Below are positions 1-9,373 of a stretch of DNA of 64,000 nt, piece after piece. The DNA is from Kaistia dalseonensis (GTDB lineage Bacteria; Pseudomonadota; Alphaproteobacteria; Rhizobiales; Kaistiaceae). Both the position numbers and the translations under genes were made by a program. The stretch lies in contig NZ_JAUSVO010000006.1 in the NCBI RefSeq assembly GCF_030814715.1, positions 1-64,000 on the forward strand, written 5' to 3'. The notes under the pieces are model-generated. The model ran no database searches. It saw nothing but the letters and a program-made list of their open reading frames with translations, and had not been told where the DNA came from. Within the stretch, counting starts at the first letter, position 1. Each line of letters starts with the position of its first letter.

Positions 1-894
<894 letters not shown>

Positions 895-1001
895 CGACGT
901 GGTTTCCTGTCGTCTCGTTCTAACGAGCCAGACGGCTCAAACTACAAAGCGATAGGCCGCCATGGGCGGTCTCTATCGTCGGCAATTCAAAACTCAGTTG
1001 A

Positions 1002-1075
1002 TGGAGCGGGTACCGGGAATCGAACCCGGGTATTCAGCTTGGAAGGCTGCTGCTCTACCATTGAGCTACACCCGC
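1002..1075 (-). tRNA. tRNA-Gly (anticodon UCC)
   Basis: 74 bases including an encoded CCA. The acceptor stem GCGGGTG pairs with TACCCGC (one G-T pair), the D arm is GCTCAATGGTAGAGC, the anticodon loop TTCCAA carries UCC, and the T loop is GTTCGATTC. It sits between tRNA-Tyr and tuf on the same strand. Confidence 0.96.
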
Positions 1076-1095
1076 ACGCTTACGCAAAGTCGAAA

Positions 1096-1180
1096 TGGTG
1101 GAGGGGGTTGGATTCGAACCAACGTAGACTAAGTCAACGGATTTACAGTCCGTCCCCTTTAACCACTCGGGCACCCCTCC
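1096..1180 (-). tRNA. tRNA-Tyr (anticodon GUA)
   Basis: 85 bases with encoded CCA. The acceptor stem GGAGGGG pairs with CCCCTCC, the anticodon loop CTGTAAA carries GUA, and there is a long class II variable arm. It is the first element of a Tyr-Gly-tuf series on the minus strand. Confidence 0.96.
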
Positions 1181-1372
1181 GGACATTTCGGCAGAGCGTT
1201 CAGCGATCAGGATAGTATCCGGAACCCCGTGCCGGAGGCGCCGGTTTTCCGTGGCGCGTCTTATGCCGACGTTGCCCTGCCCTGTCAACGCATATCGCGC
1301 TCTCCTTTCCGCGCTCCACAGGACCTTCGTCGGACGATTGCTCCGCGACCCACGCGCACCTATAAGGCTGCG

Positions 1373-2203
1373 ATGAGCGAAGAAAACCGACCGACCAAGC
1401 GATCCAAGCATTCCGGCCATTATCGGCCCGGGAAGAACCGTCCCGACAACCGCGCGCCGCGTCATTCAGGCCCGCACAGCCCCGGCGATCGTTCGCCGGA
1501 TCAGCTGTGGATATATGGCATTCATGCCGTGGCCGCCGTGCTCGCCAACCCACGCCGCAAGGTGTTGAGGCTCCTCGTGACGCTGAATGCGGCGCAGCGC
1601 CTGCGCGACGACGGCGCGACGCTGCCCGACGAACTCGAAGACATCACCCCGCACGATCTCGACAAGTTGCTCGGCTCCGAGGCCGTGCACCAGGGCGCCG
1701 CGGTCCAGGTCGCGCCGCTTGAGCCGCTCTCGCTCGATTCCCTCGAGCATGCGCGCCTCATCGTCGTACTCGACCAGGTGACGGATCCCCATAATGTCGG
1801 CGCGATCCTCCGCTCGGCCGTCGCCTTCGGCGCCGAGGCGCTGGTGACCACCGGCCGCCATGCCCCCGCCGAAACCGGCGTGCTGGCCAAGGCCGCTTCG
1901 GGCGCGCTCGAATCGATCACGATGGTCGAGGTGCCGAACCTCGCCCGCGCGCTGACAGAACTGGGCGAACTCGGCTTCACGCGCATCGGCCTCGACAGCG
2001 AAGGCACGGCCGTGCTCGAGGATTCGATGGGAGGCGACAAGATCGCGCTGGTGCTCGGCGCCGAGGGCAAGGGCCTCCGCCGTCTCTCGCGCGACAAATG
2101 CGATGTCGTCGCGCGGCTCGACATGCCCGGCCCGATCAAGAGCCTCAACGTCTCCAACGCGGCCGTGCTGTCACTCTATCTCGCACGCCGCCACCTCGGC
2201 TGA
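1373..2203 (+). CDS. rlmB: TrmH-family 23S rRNA (guanosine-2'-O-)-methyltransferase
   Basis: SPOUT-class methyltransferase, probably methylating the ribose of G2251 in 23S rRNA from S-adenosylmethionine. The 276-residue product has a basic N-terminal tail (residues 1-40), an RNA-binding N-terminal domain and a C-terminal knotted domain. Family motifs visible are DPHNVGAILRSA, GAEGKGLRR and SLNVSNAAVLSLY, the last forming the cofactor-binding knot. The ATG at 1373 is preferred because AAGG lies just upstream and the protein then has normal length; an upstream in-frame ATG at 1229 would add 48 residues with no family match. It is divergent from tRNA-Tyr. TrmH family members differ in RNA target, so RlmB rather than another 2'-O-methylase is inferred from overall pattern. 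Confidence 0.88.
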   Translation: MSEENRPTKRSKHSGHYRPGKNRPDNRAPRHSGPHSPGDRSPDQLWIYGIHAVAAVLANPRRKVLRLLVTLNAAQRLRDDGATLPDELEDITPHDLDKLLGSEAVHQGAAVQVAPLEPLSLDSLEHARLIVVLDQVTDPHNVGAILRSAVAFGAEALVTTGRHAPAETGVLAKAASGALESITMVEVPNLARALTELGELGFTRIGLDSEGTAVLEDSMGGDKIALVLGAEGKGLRRLSRDKCDVVARLDMPGPIKSLNVSNAAVLSLYLARRHLG

Positions 2204-2350
2204 GTGCAATCCGGCAATGAGGATGCCGGACGATCGGCGTCGGCATCCTCGTCTGCCCGCCGCCTTCGTGGCGCAGGCCTGTCCGTGGCGTTGAATTCCA
2301 CCGCTCCGACCTTGACCACGCCCCCCGGTCCTGACTAAACCCCTCCTCGG

Positions 2351-2425
2351 GCCGGCGTAGCACAGCGGTAGTGCAGCGGTTTTGTAAACCGAAGGTCGGG
2401 AGTTCAATCCTCTCCGCCGGCACCA
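2351..2425 (+). tRNA. tRNA-Thr (anticodon UGU)
   Basis: 75 bases with encoded CCA. The acceptor stem GCCGGCG pairs with CGCCGGC, the anticodon loop TTTGTAA carries UGU, and the T loop is GTTCAATCC. It lies 147 bases after rlmB, on the opposite strand from the Tyr and Gly tRNAs. Confidence 0.96.
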
Positions 2426-2680
2426 TCATCCCCGACAATCGCTGCGAAGCAGTGATTCTACCTTGCTCAGCAGGCGGGGTTCACTGCGCGCAGGCGGCTC
2501 TCAAACAGCCTGTGTTGCGCTGCAGCAAAAACAAGCGCTAAACTCCGATCACTCGTTCGGACCCGGTGAAATCCCGGGTGGCTCTTCCGGCCGCCGATCC
2601 GCCGGACCACGCACCAGCCTCGATGCCCCATTCAGCCCCTTTTCCGGGGCGGGCCGCTATGTGCTCTTCGAGTTTCATCC

Positions 2681-4153
2681 ATGAACCTCTCTTCCACGCG
2701 CCAGGAATGGCTGACCCGCCCCACGCGGGAGATGCTTGCCGGAGCGGTCGCTACTTTCGCGCTGATCCCAGAAGTGATCGCCTTCTCCTTCGCGGCCGGC
2801 GTCGACCCGCAGGTTGGCCTGTACGCCTCCTTCGTGATCAGCATCGTGATCGCCTTCGCTGGCGGCCGGCCGGCCATGATCTCGGCAGCCGCGGGCTCCG
2901 TCGCGCTGGTCGCAGCCCCGCTCGTCCATGCCCACGGCCTCCCCTATCTCCTGGCCGCCGGGCTGCTGGCGGGTGTCATCCAGATCGTGTTCGGTTTGCT
3001 GCGGCTGAGCGTCCTGATGCGCTTCGTGTCGAAGTCGGTCCGCACCGGCTTCGTCAACGCGCTCGCCATCCTGATCTTCGCGGCGCAATTGCCGCATATC
3101 ATCGGCGGCGGCTGGGTCAGCTATGCTGTGCTCGCGGCCGGGCTGGCGATCATCTATCTGGCGCCGCGCGTGACGACCGCGATCCCCTCGCCGCTGATCT
3201 GCATCGTCATCCTCACGGTGGCATCCATTGCCTTCGATCTGCCGGTAGACAGGGTGGCGGATCTCGGCAAGCTGCCGGATGCGCTGCCGATCTTCGCCTG
3301 GCCCGATGTGCCGCTCAATCTCCAGACGCTGGGCATCATCGCCGGTCCTGCCTTGGCCATCGCCATGGTCGGACTGCTCGAATCACTGATGACCGCCGGC
3401 GTCGTCGATGACCTGACCAATACGACCAGTTCGAAGAATCGCGAGAGCGCCGGGCTCGGCCTCGCCAATTTCGCGGCGAGCCTGTTCGGCGGGATCGCCG
3501 GCTGCGGCATGATCGGGCAGACGGTCAGCAACGTGAAATATGGCGGCCGGGGGCGGCTCTCGACGCTGTTTGCCGGGGTGTTCCTGCTGGTCCTGATGGT
3601 GCTCCTGAAGCCATGGGCGTCGCAGGTCCCGGTCGCCGCGCTGGTCGCCATCATGGTGATGGTCTCGATCGATACCTTCGACTGGTCGTCGGTGCGCAGC
3701 CTCGTCGCTCATCCGCGCATGTCGAGCATCGTCATGATCGCGACGGTGGCCGTCACGGTCACTACGTCCAATCTCGCTCTGGGCGTGACAGTGGGCGTGC
3801 TGCTGAGTGGCGTGTTCTTCGCCTTCAAGGTCGCGAGCCTGCTCCATGTCGTCTCCGAGACGGAGGCGGAGACGGGCCGGCAGGTCTACCGCGTGACCGG
3901 CCAGGTGTTCTTCGCGTCGGCGGATGCCTTCGTCGATTCGTTCGACGTGACCGAGGCGGCCGGAAGGAATGTGCTGGTCGACGTCTCGCAGGCTCATTTC
4001 TGGGACATCACGGCAGTCGCCGCACTCGAAAAGGTGCTGCACCGCTTCAGGGCACATGGCGCCCAGACGGAGGTCCTCGGCCTCAACGCCGCGAGCGCGA
4101 CGCTGATCGAACGCCTCGACCGCTCGGCCATGTTTGGCGATACGGTCGCTTGA
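2681..4153 (+). CDS. SulP family anion transporter with STAS domain
   Basis: Inner-membrane secondary transporter of the SulP (SLC26) family, which move sulfate, bicarbonate or other anions. The 490-residue product has about ten to twelve membrane segments (residues 20-390), with the family N-terminal signature around PEVIAFSFAAGVDPQVGLYA, and a C-terminal cytoplasmic STAS domain (about residues 395-490). The substrate cannot be read from the sequence; a bicarbonate transporter of the BicA kind is possible, and no carbonic anhydrase or sulfur gene is adjacent. It is monocistronic, convergent with the DUF992 gene. The ATG at 2681 begins directly before the conserved N-terminal region. Confidence 0.9.
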   Translation: MNLSSTRQEWLTRPTREMLAGAVATFALIPEVIAFSFAAGVDPQVGLYASFVISIVIAFAGGRPAMISAAAGSVALVAAPLVHAHGLPYLLAAGLLAGVIQIVFGLLRLSVLMRFVSKSVRTGFVNALAILIFAAQLPHIIGGGWVSYAVLAAGLAIIYLAPRVTTAIPSPLICIVILTVASIAFDLPVDRVADLGKLPDALPIFAWPDVPLNLQTLGIIAGPALAIAMVGLLESLMTAGVVDDLTNTTSSKNRESAGLGLANFAASLFGGIAGCGMIGQTVSNVKYGGRGRLSTLFAGVFLLVLMVLLKPWASQVPVAALVAIMVMVSIDTFDWSSVRSLVAHPRMSSIVMIATVAVTVTTSNLALGVTVGVLLSGVFFAFKVASLLHVVSETEAETGRQVYRVTGQVFFASADAFVDSFDVTEAAGRNVLVDVSQAHFWDITAVAALEKVLHRFRAHGAQTEVLGLNAASATLIERLDRSAMFGDTVA

Positions 4154-4160
4154 ATGAGCG

Positions 4161-4185
4161 GCGCGGCACATGTCCAGTGCCGCGC
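4161..4185. terminator. Hairpin between convergent SulP and DUF992 genes
   Basis: A perfect 9-bp stem, GCGCGGCAC at 4161-4169 and GTGCCGCGC at 4177-4185, with a 7-base loop, lies 7 bases after the SulP stop. No T tract follows, so termination function is a guess from position and GC-rich stem. Confidence 0.4.
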
Positions 4186-4238
4186 CTCCAATCCGCCGCG
4201 GCGCCGAAAGATCGGCTTGGCGGCAGCAAGCGCCGAGA

Positions 4239-4715
4239 TTACTTCCCGGCCTTGCGCGTCAGGTGCAGCGAGGAGATGCCGGCAGCGACATTGAGGCCGG
4301 TCTGCGTCGTGACCGAAAGCGGCTGCAGCGCGATGCTGCCATCGCCACCGCCAACCAGCACATTGGCGCCGAGGCCGACACCGACGGTCGCCTGCGCGGT
4401 GGCGCCCGTGTAGCGGCCGGACAGGTCGCCGTGGCGCCGGGTCGGCTCGAAAACGCTCCATACGATGGTGCTGTTGCGCGTGATACCGACATCGAGGCCG
4501 ATCCTGTCGATACGGCCAGTATAGAGTTCATTGCCACGGCTCGAATGGAACTCGCAGTTCAGGCTGCGACGAGATCCAAAGAGCAGGCCGATGCCGGGTG
4601 CGACATGGCAGGTCAGCGTTCCGGTTTTGACGGCGGCCTCCGCCACGGACGCCAGCGGCAGCGCCGCCGTGAACGCAACAGCGCCGGCCAGGACAACGTT
4701 CAACAGTTTCGACAT
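4239..4715 (-). CDS. DUF992 family secreted protein
   Basis: A 158-residue exported protein of unknown function, family DUF992, found mainly in Hyphomicrobiales. A cleavable signal peptide is clear at residues 1-26 (hydrophobic run ending SVAEAA). The mature part begins with the typical KTGTLTCHV segment and continues with LNCEF, a YTGRIDRIGLDVG stretch and a glycine-rich C-terminal half with GGGDGSIALQPLS, consistent with a small beta-rich fold. The ATG at 4715 is chosen because the signal peptide starts there; an in-frame ATG at 4748 would only add a polar leader. No partner gene is evident. Confidence 0.85.
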   Translation of the reverse strand: MSKLLNVVLAGAVAFTAALPLASVAEAAVKTGTLTCHVAPGIGLLFGSRRSLNCEFHSSRGNELYTGRIDRIGLDVGITRNSTIVWSVFEPTRRHGDLSGRYTGATAQATVGVGLGANVLVGGGDGSIALQPLSVTTQTGLNVAAGISSLHLTRKAGK

Positions 4716-5165
4716 GATCGACCTCGTTCCAGATTTGCCGACGTCCAACGGGCCGCCCGGGCCCCTTCCACGTGCCTTCGAACGTCAGGGACTGCGATTA
4801 GAGTTCACGGTATGGTAGCGCCCATCGCCGCCACACGGACCAGCGTCAGGCGGCGAAACCGTGGCAATTGTGAGGCAGCAGCGGGATCCGTCACGACTTG
4901 ATCCTGGGCGGTCCCTCATCCCGGCAAGTCCGGCAGATGGCCCCGACTCACGTCAGGGAGCGCGGCCGCAGCCGCCATCGCATGCCCATGCGCGGAACAA
5001 GCGATCCACGAAACGGCCCGCTCAATCGCGATCAGGACTGTGAGTAAGCCGGCTCGCCGTCCGCCGTGATGTCGAAACCAATGCTTAAACTTGATCAGGC
5101 TCAACGACTGGACATCAGATCGAGAACAAGCCTAACCTGTGACCTACATTATGGGGAGACTGATC
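4716..5165. other. Intergenic region without a recognisable gene
   Basis: 450 bases between the divergent DUF992 gene and the small lipoprotein gene. It should hold both promoters. Short frames here have no signal peptide, no motif and poor codon pattern. No strong repeat or hairpin was seen. Confidence 0.5.
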
Positions 5166-5306
5166 TTGAAATTCTTGTTTATCGCGGTTTTGTCGACATT
5201 GGCGCTTGCGGGTTGCCAGTCGAGTGGCGGTGGCGGAAACAGTGATTATTCCGGCGCCTGCAACTCCGTTGGTTCCGGCGCGACGCCCGACGTCATCTGC
5301 CGCTGA
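5166..5306 (+). CDS. Small (46-residue) lipoprotein
   Basis: A short gene read from a TTG start: MKFLFIAVLSTLALAGCQ begins with one lysine, a hydrophobic core and a lipobox LALAGC, with the lipidated cysteine at residue 17. The mature peptide is about 30 residues, starts with QSSGGGGNS and has two more cysteines (residues 31 and 45) that could form a disulfide. A GGGGAG Shine-Dalgarno sequence at 5153-5158 is 7 bases before the TTG, which decides the start; an in-frame ATG at 5151 would add five residues but has no ribosome site. A strong terminator follows the stop. Small lipoproteins of this pattern are common in Hyphomicrobiales; function unknown, perhaps entericidin-like in size only. Confidence 0.72.
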   Translation: MKFLFIAVLSTLALAGCQSSGGGGNSDYSGACNSVGSGATPDVICR

Positions 5307-5312
5307 GCAACC

Positions 5313-5343
5313 GGCCCGCTGCGTTCCCGGAACGCAGCGGGCC
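5313..5343. terminator. Strong bidirectional hairpin terminator
   Basis: A perfect inverted repeat with 15-base arms (5313-5327 and 5329-5343) followed by GTTTCC. It lies 6 bases after the lipoprotein stop and 8 bases before the end of the convergent DUF4239 gene, so it can serve both. Confidence 0.75.
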
Positions 5344-5351
5344 GTTTCCGT

Positions 5352-6173
5352 TCATGGCGCCGTCGAGGCGTCGCCGTGTGGCGCATCCATGGTGAGAAGC
5401 TCGACGGCCTCGCGAAGCGGCGCCTCGGAAATGTGAATGAGCCCGCCAAAGGGCTGGTCGAGTTCCATGAGCAGGAACACCGCGCTGGCGACCGACAGCG
5501 AGCAGAGCATGAAGGCGACGATGACCGTCGCGTTTCGCGGCGCGAACATGCCGAAGCTCACGAAGATGACCACCAGCCAGAAGATCAATATGATGAGGAA
5601 TGGCGTCTGCAGCGCGCTCCCGCTCTGCTCGACCAGCAGCCAGCGCGACTGGGCAATATCGCCGGTCAATTCAAGCGCGCGGCCCTGAAGCCATTTCTCC
5701 CCGTCCGAAGCCGGCGTCAACCCGCGCAGGATATTCTGGATCTTCTCGATATTGGACGACGCGCTGAGATCCGTCCAGACGGTCTTCACATTGATCGTTC
5801 GGCCCTGGCGATTGGCGAGCGCGACCACTGAATTCTTCAAAATCGTCCGCGCCTCGTCGGCTTCGGGGCCGTACTGCCTCAGCACGCGATCGAGCAGCAC
5901 GAGATTGGCCATGGCCGCGCGATATTCGTGGTCCTTTAAGTCATAGCCGCCCTTGGCCGACGCGATCAGCAAGCCCAGGATCAGCGCGGCCAAAGTGGCG
6001 ACAGTGCCGATGGCGAGTTTCACGGTCTCGCGCGATTCGCTGCTCAGGTGATGGCCCGGAAGGACGCGGGCCAACCAGAGCCCAGCCATCGCCCCGCTTG
6101 AAATACAAACGAACACGATGAGACCGACCCAGGCGGGCGACAGCCAAAATGATGAAAGAACCATCCAATTCAC
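5352..6173 (-). CDS. DUF4239 (bestrophin-like domain) membrane protein
   Basis: A 273-residue integral membrane protein of the DUF4239 family, function unknown. Four membrane segments are visible at about residues 14-36, 51-72, 191-210 and 215-236, in two hairpins. The 115-residue loop between them contains an amphipathic region with DHEYRAAMANLVLLDRVL, typical of the family, and should lie on the cytoplasmic side. The C-terminal tail resembles the family motif around QPFGG. The ATG at 6173 precedes the first hydrophobic segment directly; a second ATG three codons later is possible. It is alone on its strand. Confidence 0.8.
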   Translation of the reverse strand: MNWMVLSSFWLSPAWVGLIVFVCISSGAMAGLWLARVLPGHHLSSESRETVKLAIGTVATLAALILGLLIASAKGGYDLKDHEYRAAMANLVLLDRVLRQYGPEADEARTILKNSVVALANRQGRTINVKTVWTDLSASSNIEKIQNILRGLTPASDGEKWLQGRALELTGDIAQSRWLLVEQSGSALQTPFLIILIFWLVVIFVSFGMFAPRNATVIVAFMLCSLSVASAVFLLMELDQPFGGLIHISEAPLREAVELLTMDAPHGDASTAP

Positions 6174-6606
6174 CGAAAGCGCCGTTCGAGACCGAGCATT
6201 AGCGCCGGCATCCGAATAAATATATCAAGCCAATATGCTTTGACATGCTCAATCTTACGCAACGGCATTACAGTAAACTATTTCGTGAGCGGCCCACCAT
6301 TCCAACGATATACCATACCGATCTAGGCCTATTGATCCAATACCGAACCGGCACCCTGAATCCCGACCGCCATCCCTGCCCGATTGGACCACGAAATATT
6401 CGTTCAAAATAACGAAAATTTCAGCATGGATCAGCAGAAGCGCCTTCCTCAACTTGTCATTGCCCGCAATTTATTATTTGCTGCACCTGCGAAGTGCCGG
6501 CGCATTGGAGGGGCTCCGACATATTGGCATGTCGTTTGGTTGGCGTGAACCGTTCTGAGGGGGGCGGTGGACGGGGGTTTGATTTGAACGATCTTGCGAG
6601 AAATTC
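6174..6606. other. AT-richer intergenic region
   Basis: 433 bases between divergent genes, with clearly lower GC than the flanks, notably 6215-6480. It holds a 6-bp inverted repeat TTCGTT/AACGAA at 6399-6416. No coding sequence or RNA gene is supported; short frames in it have no family features. It should contain the promoters of the DUF4239 gene and the small membrane protein. Confidence 0.5.
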
Positions 6607-6960
6607 ATGAGTACGCCATCACAGCCCGAAGGGCCGAAATGGCGCTCAGGTCCATTTGTCTATGGCGCCGTGCTGGTGTCATTGCCTCTGATCGCCGTGG
6701 CGATTTGGGCATTGCCCATTGTGGCACCGCTGGCGTTGAAGGGCAATCTGGCGGCTCCCAAGGCCCTTGGCGGTCTGGTGTGGTTCGCCATCGTCCTGCT
6801 GGCGCCTGTCGGTGCGCTCTATTTTCGGCGCCTGTATCACCGACGTGCGGAGTGGCGACGTCCACGCAGCCTGTCGATCGTCTTCGCCGGCCTGGCGTAT
6901 GTCGTATCGATCTTGTCCTACGTGGCGATCGCGCTGCTGATGACGAAATTCAATCTCTGA
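6607..6960 (+). CDS. Small membrane protein, unknown function
   Basis: A 117-residue protein I do not recognise. Three membrane segments are visible at about residues 17-44, 53-74 and 88-113, with a basic loop RRLYHRRAEWRRP between the second and third, which by the positive-inside rule is cytoplasmic. There is no catalytic motif. The ribosome site is weak (GCGAGA about 6 bases before the ATG). The gene is isolated, convergent with the end of the cellulose operon 25 bases away, and its upstream region is AT-rich, so recent acquisition is possible but not shown. Confidence 0.65.
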   Translation: MSTPSQPEGPKWRSGPFVYGAVLVSLPLIAVAIWALPIVAPLALKGNLAAPKALGGLVWFAIVLLAPVGALYFRRLYHRRAEWRRPRSLSIVFAGLAYVVSILSYVAIALLMTKFNL

Positions 6961-6985
6961 CGCCGGAGGAGGAGGACGAGGCCGC

Positions 6986-9373
6986 CTAGCGCGGCTTCGT
7001 CGTCTCGGCCAGTGCCGCCAGAGCCTTCGCCGCCTCGTGCGAGCCGGTGCCGGCCACTGCGACGAAGATCTGCTTGGCTTCCTGGAAGCGGCGGAGATGG
7101 AAGTAGCTCCAGCCGCGCATCATCAGGCGGTCGTTCTGCTCGGGCGCCAGTTGCGACAGTTCGTTGAGATACATCAGCGTCTCGACGAAGCGATTGTCGT
7201 TATAGGCGGCTATGGCGCGCTGCGAGAGGATCGCGACGCGCATTTCGGTGCTGCGCGCCGCGGGCTGCGATGCAGCCGCGGCCGAAACTGCCGCTGCGTC
7301 CGTCAATCCAGCCTGCAGATTGGCCAGGGTTTTGCCATAGGCGGCATCCTGGCGCATCTTCGCGTCCCCCTTCTGCAACGCCGTCTCGAACGCATCGACC
7401 GCCTCGATCGAGCGATTGAGATTGAGCATGCACCAGCCACGAGCCAGGGCGGCCGACGCCGACAGTTGGCCCGCCGGCTGGCTGCCATTGCAGGCCCCGC
7501 CGCCACCGCCATTGCTGCCCCGCGTCGCCGAGGTGCGGACCACGCGGGCGGAGGCGGGTACGGGATCGACGGCGACAGCAGCCTCGCCCGGCCCGATCTC
7601 CGACGAGATCGGATCGATCGAGGGTACCAGCGTATCCTGCCCGGTCGACGCGGCCTGACGGACCGGCTGGCCTGGATTCTCGATGCTTGGCGGCAAGGGC
7701 AGATCGTCCGCCGACGAGCGGCGTCCCTGTGCCGCGGCGCGTGGATCGGCGAGCCGGGCGATCCGCTCCGAGCGCGGTCCCCACACCTTCACGACCTTCT
7801 GGAATGCGGCCTTGTTGCCGAGCCGGTTATAGGCGAGCGCCAGGCCGAAGGCCGATGGCTCGTTGTTCGGATCCCAGGTGAGCGCTGCCGTGAACCAGCG
7901 CGCGGCCGTGAGCGTCTGACCGATATTGTAGGCGTACCAGCCGAGTTCCTGCGCGCCTTGCGGAAAGCGCGCCTCGCTGATCGCCTTGGCCATGCGCGCC
8001 AGCACGTCCGGCTCGATCTTGGCCGGCGGATCGAGCGAGAGCAGCGCCGTCGCCACCACGAGATAGGCCTGCTTGTTCTCCGGACTGTCGTCGCGCCATT
8101 GATAGGCCGCCGCCTCGCCATCGGCCGGGCGCTTCAACTGGTTGAGCGCATAGGCATAGCCACGCGCGATCTCCGGTGTATCGGCTCGGGTCTTGGCAAG
8201 TTCATACCATTTGGCGGCCTGAGCCGGATCACCATGGGCGAACCAGTAGCCGCCGAGCAGCACGGCATCGTCCGCGACGGTGGCGTTCTGTGCGATCTGC
8301 GCCAGAAGCGCCAGGTCGGCCGGCGTCGCCTTCTGCTTCGGATCGGCGGCCGCGGCGCCGACGCGCTTGCGCGCCAGATCGCCCTTCACCGGGGCAAACT
8401 CGCCCTGCCCGTCTGCGCCCACGCGCTCGAGCTTGAGCAGGTCGTCCAGTTCGCCATCCTTCAGATAGGTCATGGCTTTCTGGACCGTCGCGAGCCGTTC
8501 CTTCGGATCGACGCAGTTCGACAGGACATAGGTGCCAACATCACGCGCGCGGGACGAGCGATCGGACTTCGCGAAGGCCTCCGACAAGCGCCAGAGCACA
8601 TCGACATCGGCGCAGGTCAGAAGGCTGGGTGTTGCGGCGGCAATCGAGACGACCGTATCCCATTGCTGCGCGTTGGAGGCGTTGACGAGCCGCTCGCGCG
8701 CTTCCCCGATATCGAGCCGCGCCAGCAGGTCAGCCGGCGGCTTCCATTGCGGATCATGCGCCAGTCGATCGGCGATCGCCCCTCGCGCCGCGGCGTACTG
8801 GCCATCGCTGTAATACTTCCACATCTGATCCAGCAGCGGATCGGCGATCGGCTTCGGCTGTGTCAGGTTGTCCGGCGGATACCAGTCGGGATAGAGCGCG
8901 CGCAGACGGCCGATCTCGGCATTCAGGCGACGCGTATCGCCCTGCCGCGCAAAATAGCGCAACGCTGTCTCGTCAACCGCGTTCGGATCAGTCGCCGTGC
9001 CGGGCGTGGGACTGACCTCGGTCACGGGCGGCGCCGGGGAACTGGCCGGTGTGCCGTTCGCCGGCTGCGTCTCGGTCACCAAGGGCGCGGCGGGCGGCAG
9101 CGGTGCCGCAGCCGGAGGCGGCATCTGCACCGGCGGAACCGCCGTCGCCTGCGCCATCTGGATGGTATCTACAGGCGGCCATTGCCTTGCGGAAACGTCC
9201 TGCCCGCCGAGGCTGATGAGATCTGCCGATGCACCCGCCAATGTCCGCTCGCTGGCCTGGGCGGTCAGTCCCATATCGCCCGACGGGCCATAGCCGATGC
9301 GGAGCGCCGCCGCGCTGGTCAGCGCGACGATCGCGATCGAGCCGAGGCCGATGAAAGCGCGCCTCACAGGCAT
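6986..9373 (-). CDS. TPR-containing cellulose biosynthesis protein (BcsK-like)
   Basis: A 795-residue exported protein and last gene of the bcs operon. An N-terminal hydrophobic signal/anchor lies at residues 5-25, then a proline- and alanine-rich linker (about 70-130), then helical repeats to the end, including the segment beginning LRYFARQGDTRRLNAEIG and TPR-like units near the C terminus (WSYFHLRRFQEAKQIF). There is no C-terminal outer-membrane beta-barrel, so it differs from classical BcsC and resembles BcsK of rhizobial type III cellulose operons. It should act as a periplasmic scaffold. Its start overlaps the bcsZ stop by 10 bases, implying translational coupling. A second proline-rich stretch interrupts the repeats around residues 555-640. 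Confidence 0.78.
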   Translation of the reverse strand: MPVRRAFIGLGSIAIVALTSAAALRIGYGPSGDMGLTAQASERTLAGASADLISLGGQDVSARQWPPVDTIQMAQATAVPPVQMPPPAAAPLPPAAPLVTETQPANGTPASSPAPPVTEVSPTPGTATDPNAVDETALRYFARQGDTRRLNAEIGRLRALYPDWYPPDNLTQPKPIADPLLDQMWKYYSDGQYAAARGAIADRLAHDPQWKPPADLLARLDIGEARERLVNASNAQQWDTVVSIAAATPSLLTCADVDVLWRLSEAFAKSDRSSRARDVGTYVLSNCVDPKERLATVQKAMTYLKDGELDDLLKLERVGADGQGEFAPVKGDLARKRVGAAAADPKQKATPADLALLAQIAQNATVADDAVLLGGYWFAHGDPAQAAKWYELAKTRADTPEIARGYAYALNQLKRPADGEAAAYQWRDDSPENKQAYLVVATALLSLDPPAKIEPDVLARMAKAISEARFPQGAQELGWYAYNIGQTLTAARWFTAALTWDPNNEPSAFGLALAYNRLGNKAAFQKVVKVWGPRSERIARLADPRAAAQGRRSSADDLPLPPSIENPGQPVRQAASTGQDTLVPSIDPISSEIGPGEAAVAVDPVPASARVVRTSATRGSNGGGGGACNGSQPAGQLSASAALARGWCMLNLNRSIEAVDAFETALQKGDAKMRQDAAYGKTLANLQAGLTDAAAVSAAAASQPAARSTEMRVAILSQRAIAAYNDNRFVETLMYLNELSQLAPEQNDRLMMRGWSYFHLRRFQEAKQIFVAVAGTGSHEAAKALAALAETTKPR

